In this document: positions 10,697-22,097 of the stretch, piece after piece | Layout: each line of letters opens with the position of its first letter | How positions within the stretch are numbered: the first letter of the stretch is position 1 | Assembly: GCA_002049455.2 (NCBI GenBank) | Contig: KV918799.1 | Location: 40,020-104,019, forward strand | Length of the DNA stretch: 64,000 bases | From: Porphyra umbilicalis | Taxonomy: Eukaryota > Rhodophyta > Bangiophyceae > Bangiales > Bangiaceae | Direction: 5' to 3' | Notes under the pieces: generated by a model | The model's database searches: none | Told to the model about the DNA's origin: nothing | The model's input: only the letters and a program-made list of their open reading frames with translations | Program-made: the position numbers and the translations under genes

Positions 10697-12316
10697 TTAC
10701 GTTGCGCACACCCCCGACCCGCCCCCCGCCTCAATGTCGGCCGCAGTGCACCGAAACACGACATGCGTCGCGTCAGCGTCTGAAAGCGACGCATGCTGCT
10801 GCCCACGACGCCTGCGGCGGTAGCGTACGGAGTCGCGCCGCCTGACTGCAAGCTGCAAGGTCGTGTGCCCGGCACCGTCCCGCTTGCGCACATCGGCGCC
10901 TGCGCCAATAAGCAGCCCGCAAATTTCAGGCCTCATACCTACAGCAGCCCAATGTAGAACTGTCCTCTGCTCCAGCCCACCGACTGCGTGGACGTCCGCC
11001 TGGTGCTCGAGAAGCTTCTTGACCATGGCCGCATTCCGCCCTACAAACGCCGCATTCTCGAGCGGCGTGAAAGAGTGATGCATCGGGACCTTGTCGCGAT
11101 AATTCGCGTCCGCCCCGGCCGCAAGCAGGATGGTCATTGTAGGAAGATCCTTGTCACGCCCCCGGCGCGCAAGAGCGTTGAGCGGCGCGTCAGCGCGGTC
11201 GTCCGGCTTTGGAAGCGGAGGAAAAGGCCCAACGCTGCAGCCACCCACCGGCACAAGGGTATCGACGATTCCCGTCGGATCCGACCCAAACACTGCGGCC
11301 TCGATTGCACTGACTTCCTCCTCCACGACATCAACGTCGTGCCGGGCACCAGCGTGAATCAGGGCGCGCACCCACCCAACTCGACCACATCATGTCGCTT
11401 GCACCAAAGCATGTGCCAGCACCCTGCAGCTCGTGTGGGCATGCCCCATGACACGCTTGGCGACCGTCTGACCCATCACAGAAGAAAGCGGGCCTGCGAG
11501 CGTCATCGGCGACACCGCGTAATTGTTGGAAAGCACCGCGCTCGCGCCGCACGCCCAGAGGAGCGACACATCGCCCGTTCGGCCGTTTCGCACGGCCACG
11601 TGAAGCGGTCCATCCCCAAACAAATTGGGGACACCCAGCAGCGCCCCATCCGCGTCCACCAGCACTCGTACGACGGGCTGATGCCCCGCTCGAGCCGCAA
11701 GGTGCAACGGCGTGTGGCCGTAGATGTCACCGCCGGCGTTTTCGTGAATCCCATAGCGCATTAAAGTGGCAACAGTCGCGACGGATCCTCGGCGCGCCGC
11801 CAAGTGCATCACCCCTCGACGACGCCACGTCCGGCCCCAGCCGCAGCACCCTCTCGAGAGCAGCGTGGCGACGTGCGTCGCAATTCCGTCTCGTGCTGCA
11901 CCCAACACCGGATGCGGTGTGGTCGACGGCTCCATAACGTCGTAAAACTCCCTCTCCTCGTCCGTGTGCTGGTCAAAGTAGCCCGGCGAGCGCTTCTGCA
12001 CGTCCTGTGTCAGGGTCACGACGCGATCGTGTGTCGCTACAGCGCCGGCGTCAGAGCCGCTGCTGCTGCTGGCCATCATGCCGGCCATCGTGGTGTACCG
12101 CGCAGACTTCAATCCGCCGCTACCGCTGTCGCTGCTGCTGGCGGTCATGCCGGCCATGGTGGTGTACCGCGCAGACGTCGATCCGTCGCTACCGCCGTCG
12201 TTGTACGACTCGTCGTCCGACTCACTCGTGCGCCCTCCGTCGACGGCAATGTAGGCCCTGCAGCGCGCTTCGTTCTCAGCGGCAGCGTGAGCAGCAGCCC
12301 CAGATGCATCCGCCAT
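10697..12316 (-). pseudogene. Ankyrin-repeat protein, one in-frame TGA
   Basis: From the ATG at 12316 the frame encodes a Ser/Asp-rich N-terminus with a 23-residue duplication (period 69 bp near 12078 and 12147), then ankyrin repeats: HLAARRGSVATVATLM, GHTPLHLAARAGHQPVVRVL and GDGPLHVAVRNG. A TGA at 11390-11392 follows, but the same frame goes on at once with repeat-like sequence (GRVGWVRALIHAGA) and further repeats (TPLENAAFVGRN, TVLHWAAVGMRPEICGLLI) to a stop at 10697. There is no frameshift in about 540 codons. Ankyrin repeats bind other proteins; the partner is unknown. The locus is either a gene recently hit by one stop, or one translated through it. Alternative start codons lie slightly upstream of 12316. 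Confidence 0.8.
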
Positions 12317-12364
12317 AACACGAACCTTCCCTGACGTTTGGGAAGGCGTTGACACACGCCACAC

Positions 12365-12834
12365 ACGTCAAGGAAGAAGGAAAACGCAAGGGTGGTTGCG
12401 CAAAGGTGGTCGCGCAACGCCCAGCTCAATCGTGCGCCCGCTGCTGGGTTGAAGGGCCGGGCAAGGCACGACCAACGGGAGGCACGGCACAAAGGAGCTA
12501 CTCGAGCTCTTTTACGCGTGCGCCCCTGTGCTCAAGGCCCTGTTTCTCGGCGAGAAAACAGCTGTCCGTCCAATTACAGAAAATCTCATCGTTAACATTA
12601 CATATTATCAAAACTTTTATAGGGCAGTCCCTGAGCGTTTTACATCTGGGTTCGGACACGATTCCTTTTATCACAACTGGATGCTGACCGGCCTCTCACG
12701 GCCTTATACCAGGCCAGCACAGCACAATGATAGAGTCAAAATGAAGGAGAGGAGGCTGCGCGCTTCAAACTGTGCGCCTGCACTGTGCGTGCACAGCTCT
12801 TGTGTGAGGCGCCAGAAGAAGAGTGCCCCGGCGC
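12365..12834. other. Intergenic region upstream of ankyrin gene
   Basis: No gene recognised. This is the presumed promoter side of the ankyrin gene on the minus strand. It includes an AT-rich patch at about 12590-12625 but no clear TATA element that I can assign. Confidence 0.4.
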
Positions 12835-13150
12835 ATTGTCCGCATTGTCCACGGCAGAGTCGATTTCCCAAATCGACTGTGTACACAACAGACATCCGGG
12901 AGGGAGCAGTAGGCCTACTGCTCCCAATTGAAAACTGCTTTGCCCGCATTGTCCACGGCAGAGTCGATTTTCCAAATCGACTTCGCACACAACAAACATC
13001 CGGGAGGGAGTAGGAGGCCAACTGCTCCCAATTGAAAACTGCTTTGCCCGCATTGTCCACGGCAGAGTCGAGTTTTCTTAAATCGACTCAGGACACAACA
13101 GACATCCGGGAGGAAGCAGTAGGCCTACTGCTCCCAAATCAGAATTGCAG
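12835..13150. repeat. Three tandem 104-bp units, each with two hairpins
   Basis: The string CATTGTCCACGGCAGAGTCG starts at about 12843, 12947 and 13051, giving a 104-bp period. Each unit contains an inverted repeat built on GTCGATTT / AAATCGAC (degenerate in the third) and the family palindrome around GAGCAGTAGGCCTACTGCTC. The palindrome is perfect over 24 bp at 12902-12925, degenerate at 13006-13029, and nearly perfect at 13112-13135. The cluster lies just beyond the 3' end of the dioxygenase/ParB locus. This is the hairpin family in tandem form. Confidence 0.85.
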
Positions 13151-13470
13151 AGTCCTCGGGACAACAAACAAACCAATTTCCTCATCAAAGATCACCACCC
13201 AACATTCTCATGCCTGCCCCAAGTGCGGCAGGCGCCCGGTCGCAAGTGCGTCCGCACCATAGAGCAGCAACAACAAGCAGTGCAATACAAACAAAACAAA
13301 CATGAAACAAGCGCCCGTACGAGTAGCAAACACGCACATCATGGGCACCCACTGGGTTCAGGTGACAAACAGACCCAGGTGCCACAGGGCGCTCCCCCAG
13401 CGTCATCCCTTAACTCTCATACAGTGTCCTCGCACTACTTCCTTCAACGACCCGACCGATGTCGGCGCCG

Positions 13471-15645
13471 CTAGCGCGGCTCATAGCGCGACGGTGTGCG
13501 CGAGCGCGAGCGGCGCACCGGCGCCCGCCCCCGCGGCGTACGCGCATGTCGATCTGACCGAGGCGGGGACAACGATCGGAAAGGCGTCTCCGACGAGTAG
13601 TCAGAGGACGGTGACTGGGACGGGCTGCGACCACGACGCCCCTGATCTTTGGAGCGCTCGTTGGACGCACTTTAACGTCGCGGCGCTCTCCCGCTGCCAG
13701 CGCCAAGGCGCCCACTTGGCGATGGCGACGGCCGCGAACGCGAGCACAAGCGCCGCGGAGACTTCGTCCGACCCCGACGGCGACTGCCGTCACTTGGCAA
13801 CGCATGACGGCGGTCGTCCCTACCGGCGATGCGACGCGCCTGACTCTGACGGCGGCTCCGAGCACCGTCTGAGGATGCCGGCCGCAAACTGTCAGAGCGA
13901 GAAGACTGCCGCCGCTTGCGGACGCGCCGACTAGTGGTACCTCCGCGGCTGCGCGACCGCTCAGAATTTCTATCGTCACCACCAACAGAGCGCGACCGAG
14001 GTCGACCACGACGCACTTGGCTGAGCGGCGCACGCCGCAGCGCCGTCGAGGCCCCCGGCCCGCGATCCTCGCCACCTCGAAATGAGGCCACGCCAACGCC
14101 GTCAGAGCTCCGATTGCTGCTGCTGCTCGAGCTGCGACTGCGGCTGAGGCCGTGGCCACTGCTGTTCTTGCTCGGCTCGCCGCCGCTGCCCTTGTTGCGG
14201 CGGCTGCTGCTGTCGCTGGTGGACCGGCCGTGGCCAACTTTGTGCTCGCGGCCGGGCGTGCCAGAGGTCGGATTCTTGTTGCCAGCTTTGGGCCCCCCGC
14301 CAGCTAGGGCCACCTCATCGTTCCTGCCGTCGTTGTCCGACAAGATGTCTACTTCGTCTTCGTCCAAAAGGATGAGCGCCGAGTTGATAAAGACCTTGCG
14401 ATCGACCAGCAAGATGGCGTCCTCCAGCTTGTCTTTCTTGTGTTGCAGGTACATGTGGAAACGCGTCAAGCCAGAGTACTTGAGCTCCGCCGGCGCCTTG
14501 CCGTAGCGAGCCGCGACATCCGCCGCCCACGCGCCGGCGTGAACCAGATCGCTGCGCACAAGCGCCATGCTGTTGCGCGGGACGGTCACCGTCTCCGGAT
14601 AGATGGACCGAAGGACGTCGTCCCCCATTTAATGCCGCGCCAGCGCGAGCACGCTTCCGGGCCACGTCACAACGACAAATCAGTCCTTGCCCGCCGCCAT
14701 CATGAAGCAGTTGCGACACTGCGGCATCTTGTACGAAGAAAGCCGCATGGTGGACGGGTCGGTCATGTCTATGGGACCGTCGTCCTCCTCGGGAACCGCC
14801 CCTTTCCAGCTTCCGCGCAGCATCCGGCTCGGACGCGAGTCGACGTGCGGCACCTGACGCACCGCATCCTTTGTGGTTGCCAAAATCCGTGCTCCAGTTC
14901 GGGGCACAGAGGCACACAACTGGTTGTCTTGATCGCGCTCCGCGTCTGTCATTTGAAGAACTTCGTACGCTACAGCAGCAAGCAGCATGTCCGCGCGAAG
15001 CTTGTGGAGAAAACATTGATGCTCGGCTGCTTTTTCAGACGCGCGAACGGCCGACTGTCGCACAGTAAAGCGCTCTTGCCCCGCAGTCAGCGCCTTGGCG
15101 TCCGCAGCCCCTTGGTCAGCGTTGTGGATGGGCCCCCACACGAAGTGAAGCGCAAAGGACGAATCCGCGGTCGCAGCGGCCTTTGCAATGTTCTCCTCGG
15201 ACGGCAGCTCGTGCAAAAAGGCCTTGAGCGTCGGTTCGACGATGTTGACGTTGTCTTCATCTGCTGCATCACCACCCCCAGCATCAGGCCCACCGCGATT
15301 GGTTGCCGGCCGCGAGCTCAGGGCCTCTGACGGCGCGGCCGCCCCGCTCGCTCCGCCAAGACCATTGAGCGTCGACAGAGGAACGGGAAGGGGCCGGCCG
15401 CCAAACCGGCCACGGCCGCGGACGCGTTCAACTCGAGGGGGGGGTGCACGTCCCGACATGCGCATCGGGATGAGGGACGCGTCTAGCAGGATGCACCACC
15501 CGCGCTCAACAAGCTGCGAGCCAAACTTGACCGCCGCAAGGCCCGCTTGCAAGGCAGAGACAGGGTCAGACAGGATCGACGCCCCAGCGTCACCAGCTGG
15601 CCCTTAATGCTGTCCGAGCGGCAAGCGACTGCTGATGCCACCACC
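13471..15645 (-). pseudogene. 2OG-Fe(II) dioxygenase with Arg/Ser-rich tail (3' part of locus)
   Basis: The frame shows the double-stranded beta-helix dioxygenase signature: QVPHVDS with the H-x-D metal pair (HVD at 14839-14847), a WPGS stretch, VPRNSMALVRSDLVHAGAW with the distal His (14539-14541), and TRFHMYL with the 2-oxoglutarate-binding type Arg. Members of this superfamily oxidise substrates including methylated DNA bases, proteins and small molecules; the substrate here is unknown. A long Ser/Arg-rich tail follows and ends at TAG 13471. In-frame stops sit at 15604 (TAA, upstream limit), 14680 (TGA), 14629 (TAA) and 13672 (TAA). The two middle ones fall between the metal ligands, and the codons between them still read like the domain (VVVTWPGS). 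No GT-AG pair fits in that 50-base gap. I call it a pseudogene, with stop readthrough as the alternative. Confidence 0.7.
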
Positions 15646-17640
15646 GCCAATGGCACGCACACGCGATGCGGCCATTGCTGCAGCCCCGAGCATCTTCACC
15701 TTGCCAATGCACGACATGTAGTGCCGCACGCTCTCCTCCAGCGCCTTCCAATCCTCGGCAGGGATGAAGTCGCGCGCTTGATGCTTCTCGGGCAGAAGGG
15801 ACGCGAAGCCGGGAAGGTCCACCGTCCCAGCATGCTGCCGCGTGGTCGACGCCGGCGCCTGCAAAGACCGGGGAATGTTCTTCGGGTGGTCTGGGTAAGG
15901 GCGGCTCACCGCCCCTCCCGCATGGTTCGGCACCTGCCCTACGCAACGGCCCGCCTGCGGTTGACTGCCCGCAACCTGTGCACTACCCTGCGACAGTCGC
16001 CCTTGTTGGGCGCCTCGCCCCTCGTCACCGGCGCGTCCGACATTACGCAAGGCGACGCGCTTGGGCGTCGTCGGCGCCGAAGGCGCCGGCTCCTTCTGTG
16101 GCGGCGACGGCCAGCGGCCACTGCCGTATCGCCCGTCCTTGCCACCGGCGGAGAGCGAGCGGCGACGGCGACGCTCACGATCGGCGGCGGACGCCATCAG
16201 CGCCACCTTTGCGCCGCGACGCGTCCGGTCGCGGACATCGTCACCGTCAGACTGCCGCCGGCCCGGCTTCGCAGACCGTCCTCGACGCCCGTTGGTGTCG
16301 CCACGACGGTCGCCGGCGTGGTCGCTGTCTTGTTTGTCTTGGCGCTCGTCGACAGCCCGTCCTGCGCGACGGCGCCCACGCCGGCTCTTGTCGCCTGCAG
16401 TTGATGACGACCACCGAGCGCCGTAGAGACGACGGCTTTTGACGGGTGGCGGGTCTTCCCCACTCGGATGCGCCTCGTCGTCTGCCTCGGACGAGGAGCT
16501 CGACGGCTCGTGTACTGCTTGCGGCGCTTCAGGCGACGCCCAGCGGCACCAGCGGCCCTCACGATGCGGGGTGCCGACGGACGGGTCCTTTTGCGCTGCC
16601 CGCCACCCGCGGGCCTCGCGCCAGATTCCGGGCCGACGTCATCTCCTGTCCCTTTGTCGCCGTCACCGCCAGAGCCGTCCTTGTCGGCACCGTTCTTGTC
16701 GCCTTTGTTGTCGTCGCCGCCATCCTTGTCCTTATCGACCACCCTACCGACCTGGTTGTCTCCGTCGTTGTCGTCGCCATCCTTGTCGACGCCACCGTCC
16801 TGGTCGTCACCGGGATCCTTGTCAGCGTGCGTTGCCGCGCAGTCACTGCCACCGCCTGCTGCCGCTGCTGCGCCACCATCGCTCACAACGATGGGATTGA
16901 CGAACGACTTGACCAACGAAATCCAATCAGGCAGGTGCTCTTCTGCAAAAGGATCCGCCTGGCCAATCTCCAAAGCAGAGCGCCCCCGCGCACCGCCAGA
17001 CGCCTTCTTAAATTCATGGCTCCGTTCAATGTCGATCTTGTTGATAAACAGGTCGGCAAGATGAAAAGCCAAGCACGTGACCACGCCGGGGTTGGTAGAC
17101 GGGATGCGCATCATCAGCACTTGCCACATTGTCGTGTCTTGTGTGAGCCGAGCGCGGATGTCGGGCCCCACGACTGGGGTGCCGACTCCGATCGGCTCGT
17201 CGTGACGTAAATGGCCGGCGCGTGTCCAGCTACCAACACCGCCGGCCCTGCCGTTGCCGCCGCCGACGCCGCCAACGCCACCTTCTCCGCGGCCTCCTGT
17301 GTTACTACCTGCGCCATCACGCGCCCCTGTGTCGACGCCAACTAGAACAGGGACGGCAGCAGCTAAAGCGGCAGGAGGAGCAGCGCCACCGGATGCATTG
17401 CGGCCTGAACCGTCGGCAAGCCTGGCGTCGTCGTGCCGGCCGACCACATTCGACGACGGCGGCACGGAAGAAGGATGTTCCCCATGCTGGGCCGCCCGCC
17501 GCGCTTCTGCTGCAGCGAGGAGGTTGTCCAAGAAGATGCGGTGAGTGGCCGCCTTGGTCTCGTCCTGCACGACCGTCATAAAAGCCCAAAGGCAGGAAAA
17601 GAAGGTCACGTCACCGCCCCGCGTCAGCTGCCGCGCCTTG
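15604..17640 (-). pseudogene. Linker region between ParB-like and dioxygenase parts
   Basis: Two open frames, 17609-16197 and 16206-15604, lie between the recognisable domains. They differ by a frame shift near 16200. The first continues in the same frame as the ParB-like part across a TAG at 17643; the second runs in frame into the dioxygenase part across a TAA at 15604. The sequence holds a helical segment (FFSCLWAFMTVVQDET), a folded-looking stretch near 17000 (TCLAFHLADLFINKIDIER), an Asp/Gly/Lys-rich low-complexity run, then an Arg-rich basic region. No named domain recognised. The in-frame links on both sides suggest that it belongs to one long protein. Confidence 0.5.
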
Positions 17641-17642
17641 CA

Positions 17643-18720
17643 CTACGTGTTGCGCTTCTTCCTCTGCTCTCGCTCCATCGGCGACCCGGCCGTCCACTTC
17701 CACGCCATCTGCAGCATCAGATTGCGAACGTGGTCGTTTTCCTCATACGTGCCCACGTTGACGTTGAGAAGCCCGTTGGAGACAAGAGTCTCGACCGACA
17801 AACGCGGACCAGCGCGCTCTGATGCTTGGCTATCCGCCAGGTATTTGAGCATACACTCGACCGTCAGGGGCGAGACGGCGTTGAGCAGCGCAATCTTGAT
17901 GATGCGTGCCAGGGAGTCGTCACCGAGCGTCTGACCTTCCTTGTTCAGCGGCACGAGCCCAGCGTCGTACGCCCGATTGCCGAGGACGGTAACGGCCTGC
18001 GGCCGTGTCTTGCCTGGCACATACCGAAGACGTTCGTACGCGGGCTTGAGCTGGTTGTACGTCACGACCGAGTTGACTGCCCACACGAAGTGGTCCAGAT
18101 GCGTCATGGAAATGGAGATGGCCGGCAAGTTGTTGGACGCGGCTCCGAGGTTGAGCGTGACCCAGTGCGACATCGGCTTCAGGTCGCGACGGCCGCTCCA
18201 AGCGACGAGGATCCACTCCACAGCCATCTCATGCTGCTCATCCAGCAGCCGCTTCATCGCAGCGAGGCGATGCGCGCCGTCGATGAGAACAACCGGGTCA
18301 TCGACGTTAGCGTCCACATTGTTGATCCCCTGCTTTCTGGCGACCGTTACCGCGTTCAACCACAGCTGCTTCTTTTCGGGGTCAAGCGCCTCGGCGTCAG
18401 TCCGAGTAAACGGCACGAGGTTGGTGACTTATGAGGCAATGCGCCGTTCCCGGGTCTGCCGGCCCCAGCCGCACGCGCGACGGAAGCGGACGCGACCCCA
18501 TCGCCACTCGTCAAGTCGTCATGGACGGTAGACCCACTCTGGATCCAGTCTTGGCAACCAACATAGAGCAAAACGCCCATTCGTACCCCGATCTTTGTTA
18601 AGCATTGTAGTGATGAAGAACGGTGTCTTTCGACAAATTCCGTGTCGTGACGTCGGCAACGCGGATGTCCTTAATGTGCACCACACGGGGCGACTTGACT
18701 CACGTCCCCGTCGGACCTCA
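17643..18720 (-). pseudogene. ParB/sulfiredoxin-like domain
   Basis: VVLIDGAHRLAAMKRL (key DGAHR at 18267-18281) matches the D-G-x-H-R box of the ParB/sulfiredoxin fold. Upstream, in another frame, VVHIKDIRVADVTTRNLS resembles the opening strand of such domains. ParB-fold proteins bind DNA and CTP in chromosome partition, or act as nucleases or modification-system partners; the activity here is unknown. The downstream part is helical (TVLGNRAYDAGLVPLN; LMLQMAWKW). Stops lie at 18718 (TGA), 18598 (TAA), 18511 (TGA), just before 18416 (TAA) and at 17643 (TAG), plus one frame change near 18450. An intron near 18700-18450 could explain several of these, but I could not fix its borders. Confidence 0.65.
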
Positions 18721-20097
18721 CAGGATCGCCTCCATCTTTTCAACGTCGCCGCCGACATCATCGCTCTCCGACTCGTCGTTCTTGTTGCTGCCGTCGCTGG
18801 CCATCCCATCGTCCTCGACCTCCCCAGACGCATCGGCAACATCGCCGAGTAGACCACAACCGGAGATGCGGCGCCCGCCGGGACTGTCGCCTTGGGCGTG
18901 CTGGACGCCCCCATTGCCTGGCAGCCGGCCAGAAGCTGATGACGGCCGTGCAGAGGCAGTAACACCCGCAGCCTGATCTGCCGCCTGCACCTCCTCCCCC
19001 TCTTTTTCTTTCTCGTCCTCCTCCTCGTCCTCGTCCTCCTCCTTCTCTTCATCCACCTCCGCGTCCTCCTCGTCCTCCTGCCCCTCCTCCTCCTCGTCGA
19101 CCCCCGCACCAAACCCATTCGCGGGGACCCCCCCATCAGTTTTCGTGCGGCGGGCGGTAGACTGTCGACCGGTGGCAGGCCCGGCGTCATCTTCTGCCGC
19201 GGCTGCGGCTCAAGCCTGACGAGAGGGTGCCTGCGTCAGCACCGACGGGATTTCGTCCCCACCAGTCGATGGCCCCCCGGCGGAGCCCGCAGCACGGGCA
19301 ACTGCTTCCACGGCGCCAGAAGCCGAAAGAGGGCCACCAGACGTAGTCGGAGCAGCAGCAGCGGCGCCCGTGCGGGCCGGTGACGGGACGTGGCAAGACC
19401 CAAGCTGGAGCGTCGGCACCAGGAGCAGAGGGCCCCGGCGCACAACAGCAGCAGTGCCACCCGCCGACGGCACTGCAGCGGCCACCAGAGGCGGCGCGCT
19501 CGCAGCTGTCCTCGCCGCCGGCCCCGCCGACGCGGACGGACCACTGCCGGCGCGAGATGAGGGCGGCGCCGCAGCGGCCCGCGCCGATGCACCCGCCGTC
19601 GCCCGCGCCGATGCACCCGCCGTCCCAGCGGCCATCAGTGGCGGCGCGCTCGCAGCTGTCCTCGCCGTCGGCCCCGCCGACGCGGACGGACGACAACCGG
19701 CGCGAGACAAAGACGGCGCCGCAGCGGCCCGCGCCGATGCACCCACCGTCGCCCGCGCCGATGCACTAGCCGTCGCCCGCGCCGCCGGCACCGCCGGCGC
19801 CGATGTAGCATGAGGCCGCCCAGACGCCAACGCAGGCGGGGAATTGGCATTGGCCACCCCAGCCGGCGTCGGCAGCGCAGCAGCAGCCCGCGCCGATGCA
19901 CCCGCCGTCGCCCACGCCGCCGGCGCTGCTCTCCGAGCTGATGACGCATGAGCACGCCCAGACCCCGCAGGCGCAGGCCGCGCAGAGGACGCCGCCTCGC
20001 CGTCCTCAGCGGCAGATCCGCCCGAAGCAACCCCGCTGCGAAGGCCCGGACCGTCGGCGGCCCTACCCCCCGTGGGTTTGGATCGAAGATTTACCAT
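18718..20097 (-). pseudogene. Ala-rich and acidic N-terminal part of the ParB/dioxygenase locus
   Basis: From an ATG at 20097 the frame encodes an Ala/Ser/Pro-rich low-complexity protein with a tandem 50-residue duplication (150-bp period, near 19491 and 19641). A TGA at 19210 stops it, but the frame continues directly into a strongly acidic run of Glu and Asp (about 19000-19110) and a Gly/Asp-rich segment ending at 18718. Long acidic and Ala-rich tails are typical of chromatin proteins. No catalytic domain is visible. This looks like the N-terminus of the gene whose ParB-like and dioxygenase parts follow downstream. Confidence 0.5.
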
Positions 20098-20453
20098 CCT
20101 GCCCGGAGGGAGAAACGGCAGACTGAAATCGGCACCAGACACAAAAACAGGCAACCAACGAGTCACACACACGACAAAGCGAACTCAAAGCTCGACAAAG
20201 AGCACACGACGTGCCAACAACCGTCACACAGCCAGATCCACCCCGCCCCGCTCGCCCGACAGGGCCGCCAGCTCTCTCAACGCGTACGACTCACCCCCAC
20301 GCGCCCTCGTACCCTTGTGCGCACGGAGAGAATGACGACACACACGCACGATGGCTTGCACAACGACAAAACCAGCAGGTAACGACCAGCGACGATGACT
20401 GACGAAGGCGTCGTCATACCCTTTCGAGAGCCCTCCTTTGAAGGGGCGCGTCC

Positions 20454-20560
20454 GCACGCATGCATGCATGCATGCGTGCCGATTACGCGCCCCCTTATAT
20501 AGGGGCCAACCACGCACGCTCGCGCCAGCTCACGCACCCTGAGACATTGACCAATAGCAA
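20454..20560 (-). promoter_or_regulatory. Candidate promoter: TATA box, CCAAT and a 26-bp palindrome
   Basis: On the minus strand TATATAAG (complement of 20494-20501) is followed 15 bp downstream by a perfect 26-bp palindrome at 20454-20479, built on repeated CATG. A CCAAT pentamer lies upstream at about 20552. The order fits a promoter for the gene starting at 20097, with a 5' leader of roughly 370 bp. The palindrome could bind a dimeric factor or be a microsatellite. Confidence 0.55.
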
Positions 20561-21305
20561 ATCAGAATCAAAACTGGTCAACAAACGTTGACCATTTTCG
20601 ACGGAACGAGCTGCCCCCATCGCCTCGCGTTCCCGTTGACGCCTGTACGCGGCAACGACAAGCAACTGAGCCTCCAGATCATACTACCTCTACGTGTCGC
20701 CAAACGCGTTGGTGGAGTCACATTGACGTGCCGGATTGGATGTCAACTAATCGTTCATCGTCTGGATCTGGAAACAGCAGCACCCAAAGGAACAAAGCAC
20801 AACTGAGAGCGACGCGACTGAAGAAACAGGACGATCAAAGCGGCACGCGACTACCAGAGTCCAAATGGAAAAGGCCTCCTCAGACCCGAACCGTCCATCC
20901 TTACGCCCCCGTTTCACGAGAAATGCCATGGTGACGCTGACGGGAACAGTAAGAAGGGGCCGTTGCAGATTGTATGACACGTGACGCTTCCAAAGCACCA
21001 CGGCCGCCACTGTGGTGGTGGTCTTTGTTCCGTTACGGCCGCGATGCACCGCGACAGAGGCGATGCGGGACTTGAACGCACGACACCGATGCGACCGCGA
21101 GCACGAAAGCGGTGCTGGCGCCGCAGCATTCGGCTGCAACCTGCAGCGCACAAGAACCTACCCCGCTCACAGTCGCTATCACACGACGCAAGTTGCCATT
21201 TAGAGACAAGCGCGCTGTGGTGGGTACATTGGATGCAGTTCCTGCAGTTCCGGTCGGTCGTCTGCAACTGAGCGTGCATGGCGCACTAAAAGCTGCCTCG
21301 ACAAG

Positions 21306-21430
21306 GCGCTCCACGGCAGAATCGATTGGCAGTCTTAATTTGGCGCAAATGGAGGTTAGGGTGAGGGAGCAGTAGGCCTACAGCTCCCCAACTACAATTT
21401 CCCTTGGCCAACCACCACCAACAAACGGAC
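21306..21430. repeat. Hairpin repeat family member
   Basis: Contains CCACGGCAGAATCGATTG, TTTGGCGCAAAT and a palindrome at 21365-21388 with a single mismatch in the 24-bp core, then CAACTACAATTTCCCTTGG as in the copy at 30727. It lies in the same orientation as the other copies. Confidence 0.75.
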
Positions 21431-21899
21431 TTGTGAAAATCACTCTTCAAATATAATGTGAGGCATGCCCCCCAAACACACAATAGGACAGCCCGTGACG
21501 GCGCAAAGGGAAACGCGCGGTGTCCGGGTCAACAACAGGCAATGGACAAACTTGGAGAGCGACCCGCCACACTGAAGCCGCAATTGACAGACAGTTCATG
21601 TCGATACTGCGTCGAGAGAGAGGCTACGGTGGCTGGACACCATACCAAGAGTCACGCTCGACGGCATCGACACGGCACACCGATTCGAGACCAGTCGGCT
21701 TGATATGGCTGCTGCCACTCCACCAGCTGCTGGAGGTACAACTCTGTCCTGCCTGCGGGCAATTTGACATGGCCTATGTATGTCCTGTTCCTCGGGACGC
21801 TCCCTCTGCCTTGAACAAAGCAGCACTCATTTTCTGCGACATCATGTGCAGGTGAACGCTCATGGCATGGTGGAGCAAGCATTGCTCGGAGAGCGAGCT

Positions 21900-22020
21900 T
21901 CACGGCAAAGACAATTTCCTACATTGACTTGGCGAGAATCGGAAGCCAGTTTAGGAGCAGTAGGCCTACTGCTCCCATTTGACAATTGACTTGGCTTGGC
22001 CATCAACAACCAACAAGGGG
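21900..22020. repeat. Hairpin repeat family member
   Basis: Contains ACGGCAAAG, GACTTGGCGAGAATCGG and a perfect 22-bp palindrome at 21954-21975 around AGCAGTAGGCCTACTGCT. It lies about 120 bp beyond the 3' end of the gene at 22098-22916. Confidence 0.8.
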
Positions 22021-22097
22021 ACTTGTGAACATCTCTGATTGAATGGAATGTCAAGGTGGCCCCCCAAGCTGCCTACGAAACGATTTCAGGGTGGATT

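Larger units (their letters stand above)
20561..22097. other. Intergenic region with two hairpin-family copies
   Basis: No gene recognised. The region separates the head of the ParB/dioxygenase locus from the 3' end of the gene at 22098-22916. Its only clear content is two members of the hairpin repeat family at 21306-21430 and 21900-22020. Confidence 0.5.

Noticed and set aside
12835-13150. CRISPR-like array
   Set aside because: Only three units, with no variable spacers and no cas genes, in a eukaryotic context; it is a tandem hairpin repeat.
13302-19813. Long plus-strand frames opposite the ParB/dioxygenase locus
   Set aside because: They are GC-rich antisense shadows; recognisable domains are only on the minus strand.
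21061-21135. tRNA-like TTCAAGTCC sequence on the minus strand
   Set aside because: The T-stem pairs poorly and no acceptor or D-arm pairing could be found.
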